DNA from: Amblyornis subalaris
Lineage: Eukaryota > Chordata > Aves > Passeriformes > Ptilonorhynchidae
Reading direction: 5' to 3'
Length of the DNA: 64,000 nucleotides
NCBI GenBank assembly: GCA_018881555.1
Contig: JACAXG010000205.1
Coordinates: forward strand, 992,001-1,056,000
Part shown: piece by piece, positions 1 to 12,500 of the stretch
How positions within the stretch are numbered: position 1 is the stretch's first letter
Layout: every line of letters starts with the position of its first letter
Program-made: the position numbers and the translations under genes
Notes under the pieces: model-generated
What the model saw: only the letters and a program-made list of their open reading frames with translations
Databases searched by the model: none
Told to the model about the DNA's origin: nothing

Positions 1-3000
1 CTTGCATGCTATTTTCTGTCCATGAAATCCAGGAAAGCAACCCTTTTGGAGCTGGGCAGCTCCAAGGGCCATATCAGAGAGCTCCATGGCTCAGCCTGGC
101 TCTGTTTTGCCTCCACTTACACTGACCTCAGCAGTGGTGTGATGGTCAACTGCCTTTGACACAAAATGTGAATCCCCTCAACTTTGCTGGTCTGTCCATG
201 CAAGTACCCCAGTGACATGATATTGTGGAAGTGACCTCACAACACTGAGTGCTGGCATGGGCTCCTCTCTGGCATGATGAAAGCAGGATATTTTCACGTA
301 AGCGACGAACGAGCGCACCCTTGAATTTAGTGTCATTTCCTTGTCGCCCTGCAAGGCACAGCAGACGCCAGCCCTGTCTGCAGTTGCATAAACACACACC
401 GTCAAAGACCTGGAAGCCACACATTGGCACAGCACACAGGCAGCGCTCCTGCTCTTGTAATTAATGAACTCCTGGCAGGAGGCTGCTGGGATCTCAGCAT
501 CCCCCAAAGAGCACATGCCAGACTGCACAGGGGTGGCACTCACTGAGATTAAAGACTTGGCTCCAGCGAAAAAGAAAGCGGAAGCAAACAGCAGCCTTCT
601 GCCAGTAAGTGCATTTCATAAGGCCAAGGCTCGGTGCTGGTGCTCAGCACAAATTGGATTTTCTTTGCTCATGGCCAGCTCAATGCNTGTCAGCATCTCT
701 CACAGGTTCTGTGATGTTTCCTGGGTGTCCTGTTTGGTGCATGGATCCCATGAGTCAAACCTCTGCACACCTGGAGCACCACGAAAAGTTGTCCTGACAT
801 TACAAACAGAGAAAGTTTGGCCTCCCAAGCCATAATGCACATACAGGCATGTGTGCGACTCTAAGAGGTGCCTGTTACCTGAGGTTTCCATACAGATTGT
901 GGCATCCTCTGTNGATAATCTGAATAGCCAGTTTCACTTGGATGAAATTCCTTGAGAGGACTCAAACTTAGGCCACAGGGATGTTTGCAAGGATGCCTAG
1001 AGAAGGTGTGAACAGATCTGGGCAAAACTGAGATAATCTACTGAAAAATCCAGAGTGTAATGCTNTGCTAACACCAGGACATCATGACACTGAATTCCTC
1101 ATCTATTCAAGGTAAATGAACTCAAATCAAGAACCAAACCCTCACTGGAGGACTGCAAATGGGCATTTTCAGAGTCAAGCCCAAAGGTTAACCCAAGGCC
1201 ATGAAGGTAACTCCATATCAAGCTTTACCTTCCCAGGCAAGGACTGTCCATTTCTTTGCCGTTGTGACACCCAGCATCCAACNTCTCAGTCGAAACTGGA
1301 GATCTGAAGTGCAGCATGTTTGCTCTTTATCAGTGCTTAGCACCAGACTGCATGGGGTGAGCAGGAAAATGTCCCACTGTGATGCTTTGCCTTTGTGAAG
1401 GCTGCTGGAACACAGACAAGGTACAGTGGATTTCGTGGAATGTTTTGTTCAAATGAGAATTTCTCTGGCATAAATTCAGTGAGTCTTGCTCCTAATCCTT
1501 AGTTCTTCACAGCCAGCACAGCTTTGGCCTGCTTCATACCCCAATTTCTAACATCTAAGTTCTGATTGGTATTCATTACCCTCAATAATCTTTGATTTTC
1601 CACCATTGGAGATTCTTTACCACTCATTTTAAAGTCATGGTAAACATTAAGAAACCAAATTGCCTTGCTATTTATNGCTTGAATGGGTTTAGAGTGTTAG
1701 AAATTCTGGTTAATCTCTTAGTTTCTGACCTTCTTTGCTTATATTTTGAATTTAGGAAGAAACGTTGGATAGGCATTAATCCTACTTTGATGTGAAAAAT
1801 GTACCTATGAAAGAGATGNCAAAGTGGCCCCAGGTAGTGAACATATATAACCAAGCAGAAATTTTTTTATATTCAATTTTGAAAGTAGGCCACAAGTTGA
1901 AAAATAACTTATAGCACAGTAATACTTAGTTCTGTCTTTCAGAGAAAACATATGCAAGCAAACAGGCATTTATGTAAAAGGCTTTGTGACTCATTTCATG
2001 TCTCTNTAATGAAAATAAACAAAATATTTCAGTTTATCAGGAATTTTTAAGCCCAGTATCTATAAAACAAAAAAAAACCCGAATGAAGTCATAGATTCAG
2101 GTTTCTAAATTATTATTTTTTGGTGCATGCATTATTGACTTATACAGCAAATTTTAACAAAAGTTGCTGTAAATTTTCCTTTGGATAGAGATAGAAAGAT
2201 TGTATAGTGATTTATTTCTTAGGGTTTTTTCTGTCTTCTTTTATCATATAACTGATTTCTTGGGGTATTATCATTGTTATCAACTGATCTGGAATTCAAA
2301 CCCTTAAGTCTGTAGCCATGCTTTTCATTTACCTAAATATGCAGCAAATCCTCCTACAGGCCCCTACAGCTGATGATAAAATGGGACTTCTATGACTTCA
2401 ATGAGAAAACAAATGTTTTCTCTTCTACCAAAATTTGAGGGAGCAAGTAACATGTATTTGCTAATCTCTGCAGTGTATTTTCTTTAAGTGAGAGGGGAAA
2501 AATACTTCTGTTTGTTCAAATCACTTTATGAAATTAAACCTTGTCAGTGTACAGGTATGGATCTTGATTTGCAGGCAAAAATCTCTTAAAAATTGGTGAC
2601 TGAAACCAACTCAACTTTCGCAATTCAGTTTCTTGAATTCATATTTAAACACTTTAAAGATATTATCAAAGACTGGTTTGTTAAATGTTCACCCTGAAAA
2701 AAAACCCATAACAGGTTCAATTGCCAGGAAATTCACTTGAGAAGTAACTTCTGACATTCACTTTCAAAAATTAGAATCAAGACTTTGATAACATTAAAAG
2801 TAGGAAATACAGTCCTTTCTACAGAGGACCTTGGGAGNTCCAGCTTCAATGCTATAATATTCTATATGTGAAAGTTATTTTANAGTATGTTTTAGACCTT
2901 TTAAACTTCATTTTTGTTATTCTTCAAAAATATATGCAAATAATATCAAGAAAAAAATTCTAAGTTCTACTTGCAGATATAAACAATTACAATTTCATAT

Positions 3001-3022
3001 TAAATTATACAATTACTAAATT
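1..3022. other. Gene-free A+T-rich sequence, no repeat recognised
   Basis: I see no open frame with protein-like character, no CpG island and no recognisable transposon here. The stretch becomes more A+T-rich after about 1,600. Short open frames are interrupted at chance frequency. Isolated N positions (for example 687, 913, 1065) look like ambiguous base calls. It could be intergenic or intronic; nothing in the sequence decides this. Confidence 0.6.
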
Positions 3023-3023
3023 T

Positions 3024-3110
3024 ATTCATAGACTCATAGAATCGTTTAGGCTGGAAAAACCTCTCAGATAATTGTATCCATCCATTAGCATAGCACTGCC
3101 AAAGGATAGA
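3024..3110 (-). repeat. CR1 LINE, short 3'-end fragment
   Basis: The + strand reads TCATAGAATCGTTTAGGCTGG followed by a degenerate run. This is the reverse complement of the conserved CR1 3' terminus (consensus about CCAACCTAAACGATTCTATGA). Only the last ~85 bp of the element are recognisable, as in a typical severely 5'-truncated CR1 insertion. The inner boundary is approximate because the copy is diverged. Confidence 0.65.
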
Positions 3111-3354
3111 TGGTTCTGTCTGCTAAAATATATGCTGAAAATGGAATTTTCACTTCTTTGCTTGTATCTTAAAAACCTTTGTTTCACACTACAATGCAAA
3201 ATATTTTAACTTACATGATGCTGAAAAGAGCTGCAAAGCTAAACAAANTGGAGAAAGGTCAAATTTGAGTTACCTTGAAACTAAGAAACTCACCTTGGGG
3301 TCCATGTTCTATACAGTGAGCACCGGCTCACTGAAGTGAAGACTGTAGGATAAA

Positions 3355-3425
3355 TCAAAGAAAGGGGAAGTTGAAGCTAAAGAAATGAGAAAAAAGAAAA
3401 GACAGAAGAGAAGAAAAAGTAGGGG
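3355..3425. repeat. Purine-rich tract
   Basis: About 70 bases of nearly pure A and G on the + strand, with few pyrimidines (AAAGAAAGGGGAAG, then AGAAATGAGAAAAAAGAAAAG). It is simple low-complexity sequence. No function can be read from it. Confidence 0.6.
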
Positions 3426-3987
3426 GTCTTGGAAGAAACTACTTATGCACCACAGATCCCAATTTACATCTCTTTGAAATGTTCAGTTCTAGGGAGTCTT
3501 CCTAAAGCACGTCTCCCAGTGTTGTCAGATTGTTAGTAAGCAATGTATCGACTCCCAAATAGGGGTTATGTCTCTCTCACACTGAAACTTACTGCTAGTT
3601 AAAGGTGATGGAAGGTTTATCTGCCTAAATAATGATGCCCGTTTGTTCTACTGCAACCAGTAGGTATGTGCTGAAACCTAAGGAAAGCATTGGAAAGGTG
3701 CCCATTGATTTTAAAGAGATTTGGATCTGGTCCTGAAGTGCTAAAGCAAAAAAAATTATTCCTCCTCTCCCAATTCTAAAATAAATTTTGAATGTGATCA
3801 CGTGGTCATGCTGAAAGACAGGCACTGCGGTAACAAAATCGCGCATAACAGGCAGCCTTATGCCTCAGTGCTCTTAGTGTGTGTATCATACACTAACAAA
3901 CACACACAGAAAACAGAGCAGCATTCTTGCTCACTTAAAAGATCTCATTATTTTATGTCTCTCGTATCTGACTCATGGTCCTCTTGC

Positions 3988-4238
3988 ATTAGGGTAAGCC
4001 TAGATTTGGACCAGATATTAGGAAGAAAGTTTTTACTGTGAGGGTGGTGGGACACTGGAACAAGTTGCCCAGAGAAGTTGTGGATGCTCCATCCCTGGAA
4101 GCGTTCAAAGTCAGGGTGGATAGAACTCTGAGCAATGTGGTCTAGTGGAAGGTGTCCCTGTCCAAGGCAGGGGGATTAGAACTGGATGATCTTTGAGGTC
4201 GCCTTCAATCCAAACCATTTTGTGATTCTATGATTGCT
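3988..4238 (+). repeat. CR1 LINE, 3'-end fragment (~250 bp)
   Basis: It matches the CR1 3' untranslated region in order: a 'tggaccagatattaggaag' segment, 'ctggaacaagttgcccag', 'tgtggatgctccatccctgg', then 'ggatgatctttgaggtc', ending in TGTGATTCTATGATTG. It is 5'-truncated and contains no intact coding sequence. The closing octamer-type repeat is diagnostic of bird CR1. Confidence 0.9.
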
Positions 4239-7200
4239 TAGCATCTGCATCCTGCTGCATGTCTACATGACAGTCCTATAGTTTGATCTCCTGAGGGTGG
4301 CTTGTGGGGTGAAGAGAGTCTGTGGCAGCCCTGTTTAGCAACATCCCACTGGCAACATGGCAGAAATAGGCTTTACCACAGATGGATCTGTGTTGCTGTT
4401 TGCAATTTGTCTGAAACAAATGACTTCATAGAGGTATAACTGTTGAGCCTCTTTTCCACCCCCTGGGCAGTGCAGGTCACAGACTGGGTTACACGCACAC
4501 TGCACAGAGACAAAGGAAAATTTTGTCTGGGTGCTCAGAACCTTTTTTAATCTCACCCACACTATAATAACTTGTCCCTGTCCGACAGCAGTGCAGCGGC
4601 TGGACAGGCTTCCTGCATTGTGCTCCCAGTGTCTCCTGGCTGGAGAAGTGACAACATCTTGAACNAATTTTTTTAAATGGGGGTTGATTTTAAGCAACAT
4701 ATTTTCCAAACTGTTTTTTTAAGTGTAAGTCTAATTATTTTTTTTCTTTTTCTTATTTTTTCTTTTTTGTTTTTTTAAACCACTTGGCAGAGGAAGGAAT
4801 TCCATGCAGGACCTTCAATGAGGGGCACTCAGGGCAGCCAAAGACATCAGCAACATCTGCCAGCCACCTCTGGAAGGCAGGAGCATCGCTGAAGGNTGGA
4901 TGTAGGCTCCTCCATCAGCGAGCCCTCAGCCGCAGACAGGACTGGTAACCGCAGCCCAATCTGCTGCTCTTTCCGCAGCAGACAGTTGTCCTTTTCCACA
5001 AGGCCAGGTGCAATGCTTCTGGGACAAATTTGGGGTTGGTCANCACCAGTGGTGAGGGGGTGGGAGAGAAGTTGTATCCAAATAAAGGAGCATCGTGTGT
5101 TGGGCTGCAGTAGAAAGGTTTCATATTAGCCATCCTGCACATGCAGACACGGATTTTTGTTAAGAGTTATTTGAAGAGAAGTGACATGGGCAGCCAAAGT
5201 TTTGTCTCCCTCCACTGCCTTCTCACCTTTGAGCAGCCACTTGTGGAGCTTCCTTGGCACATCATGAATCCGCACAACAGGGAAGAGGACTTGGCCAGCC
5301 CCAGCTGCTTCAGGCTTGTTGGCTTACCTTGCGTGGAAAATACAGGAAGAGCCAAATATCATCCACCGAGGCTGCTTCGCCAGCCCCAAACATTCAAATG
5401 CTGAGAAGAATGCTCCCAAATATAATAAGAGTNGCTTACAGCCCCTAAAATTAGTGTGTGACCTTGCCAGTGGATGTGCAATCGTTTCTTTGCAACTCAT
5501 GGTTGGACACTCCTGCATGCCAATGAGGACAAAGTTTCCCAAAGGGATTTTCCTTTCCCTAGGCTTGCCTAGGGAAATGGGGTGGTGAAGATGCTGCAAG
5601 ACACCCCATGGCCTACACCAGTGGGACGAGTCAGGGTCCCATGCCATGTACAGAGCTATCACCTATCACACTGCTTGGGAGGGTGAACCCAGATTCTTCA
5701 CAAAGATTCAAGTTTTTCTCACTTTGTGAAATTTTCCACCTCCTTTGCAGACAGGCTTCTCTGGCTTTAGGCTGGTTTCCATGAGGCTGGATGGGAAAGC
5801 TTCACAGCAGCAGGATGTTTTATTGCTGCCTTTTGTATTTTGCCCAGACAGCATTCCTCTGTCCATGTGCCCAGTGTCAATGAAAGTAGATTTTTCTTTG
5901 GTGCTTTGGGTGCTTTTATCTTCCTGAAAAGTCAGCTCCAAAGACTATGACTGGCAGGTAGCTAGTATTTAAGCTAATATTTAAGCAAGGACTCACTGCC
6001 AAGAACCAGTCTCTACACAGAGGGGTCTGAATCTTGCCCCACAGAAGAAGAGCGTTTACAACGTGGCTTCCTCGAACTGCATGAGCAGCTGGGAGTAGGT
6101 CCTGACACCCAGCCTAATCTCTCTGGCTGTGTTCCTGAAGCAAGGGGGAGCTTTTAATCTAGATTTGATGTTTTATCCAAGGACAGGAAACTCATAAGAG
6201 GTATTTGCCCAGAGAGCATCTTGATTATGGCCAGCTTTCCAGTTCCAGAATTGTTGCAGCCCCAATTTTCCACATTAGTCTTGTGCCTGTCTCATGACTT
6301 AACCTCTTATATTAGGCAAAACNAAGTTAGCTTTAGCAGCTAAGATAGAAAATAGTTGTAATTTTAGTTTCAGGCTGTACATTAAATACTTTTCATTGTA
6401 TAGGTTGCGTTACACTCACAGTTTTTGTCTAGGTCTGCTGGAAAGTCTAGCACTGGGCTTTCAGGGAGTGGGTAAATTAGGAAACTGGAGATGGGAAGTT
6501 TACCATAAACATCACTGTGTTANGTCTGAGGTACTAGGCTCAGGCTTCCTTCGGTAAAATGTTAACTATGGTAACAAAACAAAACACCTCAGCTGGGGCT
6601 AGGACTCATATTTAATATTTAGAGGTCATGCATACAAATCAGATGGTACTATACCAAAATCTTGCTGTTAGTGAGCATGTGTGCTAGGAACCTCGTGGGA
6701 TGGCACCCCAGCCCTTGGTTTAAACTTCAGAACAAAGTGGGGAAAAGGAGCCAAATCAGCGGTTTTATGTTAAGAAAGAGGGTAGAAGTTTGTCACAGGG
6801 GCCAAGTAGCTGCTAGCTCAGCAGTGAGGCAGGGACGGCTCAGGCTCTGCTGTGCAAGTGTTTCTTAAGAAAGAAGCATGATCAGGAGGTGTGTTTCAGT
6901 GCCTTAGTCGTTTCACAGCAGAGGTTTTCAAAAATTACTCAACTACATTGGGGCATCTATCACCAAGACTGCCACTGAGCTTGATCTAAATCCCCAGAAA
7001 TCTATTGGGAAANGCTCTCATTGTAGCAGGTCTGTGCATCATTACTTGGAGCTAGAGCAGAGAAGAACNCAGTCTTAAATTTGCACTTTTGCATTATAGG
7101 GTGGAGATGTCCAGCATTTCGGAACTTTTTTTTTTTCTGAAATGTTTGGGGTCTTTCTTGTAGCCTCTAGTCCAGCAAGAATATTTAAAAATTTAATGCG

Positions 7201-9229
7201 CTTTTAAACATTGTGAGGCTGCAGTGATTAGCAAATGCAGCAGTTTTGGCAGGAGTTGGTACAAATTCTTCACTAAGTTCAGACCCTGCCACCTAAAGTA
7301 CACACAACCCTGCTCCATACACATATAAAATGCTGTGTAAATACAGAGGGCTGATCAGGAGATGAGGGTTGCAGTGCCTGCAGGTGGAGAGGACACCTCC
7401 CAGTAGGAGTAGGCTCCACTCCTGCCTGTCCTCCCAGCAGCAGCATCTGGCTTCTCCAGAGTTTCTGTCCTGCTTCCCTTTATGCTTTTGCCTGTGTAAA
7501 ATTGATCCGTGTTGGTGCAAAAAGAAAAGAATAGCAAATCTGGCTGATTGCCATATGATACCAGTACCTACAAGACAAATGAGCACCAAAACCATCTCTT
7601 CAAGTACCCTTTTGACTTCAAAGCACGTTGCAGGCAGCTGAATGAGATGGAGCTAAGAACGTCATGCTCTATGGTAAGACGTAAGATGATATTTTAAGGA
7701 CTTGGAAATATTGGGATCAGGCTTAGCAGTGTGAACATGCCAAGCAAAGAGGTCAAACTCAGTACACGGACACCTAGAACTACTAGTAACTAAAATTAAA
7801 CCCTGGGCACATCACAGATATCTCCTACAGGTATGTTAATTGTGGGAGTGAGGGGGCTGCAGGGGGCCCGGGGCAGATCCAAGGAAGGACTTTGNTCTTG
7901 CAAAGTGACCCAATGCCCCTGTAGGATCTATAGTCCGACAGGGTGGATCATGCATACAGCAGCAGAGGTGGCTGTTNATGCTTGCCTGCAGTTTATGTGA
8001 ACTGTTTGCCACAGCACTGAAATGGGATATTTAGCACGTGTCACTGCTACACCTTGGACACAACACTGAGAAGCTTTTATCCATTTATTAGTTTCTCCTT
8101 TCTTTGCAAATCGTGCATGGGAGTAGAAGATGATTAAAAAGGTGTAAGTGCTTACCTATCGTTTATCTTCCAAAGTCCAAAGTGAATTCACTTGAAAGAT
8201 TCCAGTTAACTTCAACTGGCTTTGGACCAGTGTCTCAAGGAAAAGATGCAAACTTTGGTTTGCAATCTCCTGTACCATCCAGTTGATTTAGTTTGGGAAG
8301 CTAACTTGTAATTTAGCACTTACAACATTTTAACCACTGTTACTGAGGAATTTTAAACCTAAGCAGTATGAAAAATCGTTACTCATGGACTCTTGTATAG
8401 AGTCAATCTTTTAATTTGCATTTAAATCATGGTTTTACCAAGCGTTATCTTCCTTTCTAGGTGGGACTTTAAATTCAGAAAACTGATAATCTATGTTTGC
8501 TTATCTAGCAGAGGACTAGAAAGCCTACACTGATGTTCATAAAGCCTAGCCTTATGTTAGATTTAAACACTGTGATAGCTTTGTTAATACTATAGTTTAG
8601 GAGAGGATTACCTGTCTTTTCAAAATATTTTCAGCCTCAAAAAGTTCATCACTTGACTTATAAATAGATTTATATCTTTCTATTTCACTACAGTGACTTT
8701 TTTTTCTCAGAGACACAATGTACAAAGGCAGTAAAGGCAAAGCTACTTTTGGAAAAACTGTTAGAGAAAAAATGGTAATACATTTTTGAGGATTTTTTAA
8801 AATTGCACTCATGTAAACTTATTATAGTATCATTGTTACAGACACGGTGAATGTTTTCTAGCGAGAACTTTCTCTTCAATAAAAATGAAACCCACAATAC
8901 CATAATCGATTGGAAGAGGATTACCTTCCGGAATAACCACCAGCTTTCAGCTGCTGAGCACTGACTATTGTCATGCTTGCTGCTGACTTAAGGGTTTGAA
9001 CTAAATCCTTTCAGAAGATGACTGATTTCTCATTGTATGTTGCAAAAAGCGCATCCTTGAGAGAACTTTCCAGAGCATTTTCTACAACCTGAGTATCTGA
9101 ACAAGATTTCTATTCTAAACCTTTCTTCTGAAGCCATTCCTCTTCTTTCACCTTATCTCTCTGAAGGGTGTGAGAATGTTTTATTCAATCTTTGCACATC
9201 AACCCTATCTGGGTGTCTTACACAAAAGT
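4239..9229. other. Gene-free sequence
   Basis: No exon, RNA gene or clear transposon is visible. A T-rich run occupies about 4,733-4,778. The region 4,780-5,700 is less A+T-rich and has overlapping short open frames on both strands, but these lack splice signals, recognisable domains and any one favoured frame. The rest is ordinary A+T-rich unique DNA. Confidence 0.55.
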
Positions 9230-9231
9230 TG

Positions 9232-9545
9232 TTTTCTCACAGGATAGCTGAGGCTGGAAGTGACTGCTGATGGCCCTCAAGTCAAGCTTTGCTCAGCTCA
9301 GGGCTAACTCCAAAAAGAATTCAACTTGCTCAGGACCATGTCCAGCTGTGTCTTGAGCTTCTCCAGAGAATGCATCTCCAAGGATGAAGCTTTCTATCTC
9401 TCAGGGCTGCACCACGCACACAGCAGATTTTTTCCCCCTTATGTCCAGCCAGTGTCTGCCTTGCTTCAAATCTCAGCTGTTGCCCTCTGACCTTTCCCTG
9501 AGCACATCAGGGACATGATATCACCACTTTGGTGGTCAGTGGTAC
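9232..9545 (-). repeat. CR1 LINE fragment, diverged
   Basis: Read on the minus strand this is a decayed CR1 3' region. The + strand shows the reverse-complement landmarks in order: 'ggctggaagtgact', 'ctcaggaccatgtccagctg', 'ctccaaggatgaagc', 'ttatgtccagccag' and 'ttgccctctgacc'. It has many substitutions compared with the copy at 58.1 kb, so it is an older insertion. The outer end past 9,545 is not recognisable. Confidence 0.7.
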
Positions 9546-12500
9546 CAATTGTCCACCCAGGTAGCTCTTGATCTCAGCCANTCAAGGAGACCTCTGGCTC
9601 TGGTATGCACCAAAAGCTCCCAGGGCTAGAAATACTGGGAAGCACTTTTCCTGACTCCAAGAGTATTCATGTACCAAAATGCTGGGCTCTGCCACCCTTG
9701 CTGTGTGACCTGCAGATGTTTATGGTCTGAGCTATTGAATCCTGCACCTTGGTCCCCTTCAGTACATCCCCCAAGTGTAAAAAGGTAGTAGAAAGAATTG
9801 AGGAGATGGCAAAATAATTACCAAAAACCTGAGGGTTTGAACACTTTTTTATATTTTCATCAGTATTTTACAATATTTGCCCTTTTNCCTTTGAAACAAA
9901 GCTGTCTAATTTTCAAGTCAATTTGGGAGTGAAATGTTGATCTATTGCAGATGGGAACCCTTATTTTGACACATAAAAGAACGAAGAGACATCTGCAATA
10001 GATGAAGTCCCCAGACATAACATGGTAAACCAGTAGACAGACTGCATAAAATGAAGAGTAATTTATGGTCTGTAATTAGAGGAACATTATTAATAATACT
10101 ATCCTGGAAATAACTTAAACAGCACCAGCTACATTTTTAGAAACATTGATAAAAAGCCAGGTCTTCTAAATTCAAATGACATTTTCAAAATATCACAAAA
10201 TATAAATGCTGTCATCAGAGTTGATCACCTGCAGAATACAGAGGAAAATAACTTCAATATATTTGACTTGTTTTGACTGTAATTTAGACTGAGCAACATC
10301 TTCTAGAACTGAAATTTCAACTTTCTGTAGCCAATACTCCAATTTTGGATGCAGCGAGGCAAGAGAGTTTATGGTTTAGACTGGAGAAAGACTTTTACTT
10401 CTTTGGTGACTACAGCAGACACAGAAACACAATANCAAGGTTAATATGCAGGCATGACCTGCTCTGCTTCTCAGTGTCTCTACAGATTTTCCTCAATCAA
10501 CAGAGAGCACTGGCTAAATCAAAGCAGTAAAAGCTGTTATTTGTTTGTTATTAAAATATTCAGACTGGATGGATAACTTTAAAGGAAAAAAGAACAAAAA
10601 AAAAACAAAAAAAAAACCCCAGTATGAATCCTGGGAGTATAGAGAACAGAGACTTGGAAAAGTCAGGCAAATTTTAGTTTTAAACCTAAGCGGCTTCTCC
10701 AAACATGACCTCAGTGGCTGATGTAAATTCACATTCTGAATTCATAACCAATAATTTAATATGGAAGTATTTTGCTCTAGCTGAAGTAAAGCGTTCACCC
10801 ACCTCTGAACTAAGTAAAGCACCTGGGTATATAATTAGGGAAACCAAGAATTCTCCTCAAATTTATTTTTCACTTCCTCCAACGACCTAAGAAGTTTCCA
10901 GGTGCAAGTTGCCATACTGTACAATACAAGGCAATAAACTCTAGCCCTAACTTTCCCGACCAGGGTAGATCAGTCATCCTCAGGCAGGCAAGAAACCAAA
11001 AGCGCCTTTAGGCTCATGCCTCAGAATCTTTGTCCCTGTGTATGAAATAGTCATGTTTTCTAACAAGCACTTAATCTCTTTAGTGCAACCACAATACTTA
11101 TCGTGCAGTTTTATGACATGGCTGCAGATAGCAATAAAAGAGTTGCAATGAATCCTTTGGGTATTTAGCATTCCAGGTTCAGAAAGCCCGTACCAGGTGG
11201 GAAGAATGATACTGGTCCTTGCAGGAAGTGTCTCTGCTCTCAGTACCACCACTATTACACCATTTTAAAGTAAAAGGGAAGTGCTGAGCATCCCCAACAA
11301 TGTGCACTTTCTAATGACTCTGTGAAGGATTGCCTTTTCCTCTCCTCTGCTGGTCTGTAACCTGGCCACAAAGGGCTGGCGATGACATGCATGCCTCTGG
11401 GCCGCTGGGCTTGCCTTCAAGGACTGCACCTGTCAACAGAATTATAAGGAGATTAACAGACTGATAAAATACTGATTTAAAATTCCTTTTGATAACCCAC
11501 TCTGGAGGGAAAAATAGTTGCAGGTCAGCTGACAGTAAAAGTTAGGTGTAGCTGAATGTCCTTTCTTAAAATCCATTTCCTTCTGCACTGGACATAGAGC
11601 ACTTACTGTAATATTATTGTTGCCCCAGAAGGAACCCTAGATTAGACTGCATCTGAAGGAATAATTGGACGAGAACTAAAAAACTTGTTATTTACCAAAA
11701 GGCCTTCAACCCAAACCATGACAGAGACAAAGCCACTACATTTCACAAGACCAGTCTGGAGGGAAATTCTTGTGTGTCATTTAAAAGGCCATTTATTTTT
11801 AAAATATAGGACCCTCTAATGGAATAAATGTTTCACCTCCATCATGCTTATATAATTTTTGGCCTATTAAAATATTGCCTTCTTTCATGAAGACTTATGA
11901 CTATTCTTCAGAATTATGAGAGAGAAAATCCAACANGATGGTCTGAGTGCATGGCTAATTATAGGGTATCTTTGTTTGTACTGAAAAGNCTCTGCTAAGA
12001 AAGTTAAAGAATAAAAACTTTAAATATTGACCTTGCCATCAGCCTCCAAATGTATTTTTCTTGGCAGGCATATTTTTAAATTCCTCCCAAATAACCTTTT
12101 GATAATATTTAAACTTTTTTTTACATACTCTTTGAAAACAAACCAGTTTGTTGAATCTTTTTGTTCTGCAAATTTAGCAATTGTGAGGTCTTTTGTTGTA
12201 ACAAAACCAATATTTTTACATTGAGACATCCAAAACTTCCTGCAAATTAATTATCACATAGTACAACCTCAGAGAACAGTAATTACAGCACTGGCAAAGT
12301 TACCTTAAAGGTTAAAAGAACCTTTCCGAAAGTAACAGCTTGGTNTGCTCCAATCTGTTTCTCCCAAAGCTCTAGAAGAGTAGTGAAATGGGTGGCCAGG
12401 CATGAATAAGTATAAAAATCCCAGACTGCAGTAGAGGCACCAGTTTTTTTAATTTGACCTCAGTTTTTCTTGTAAGACCATGCTTTGCTAAAGATTTAAC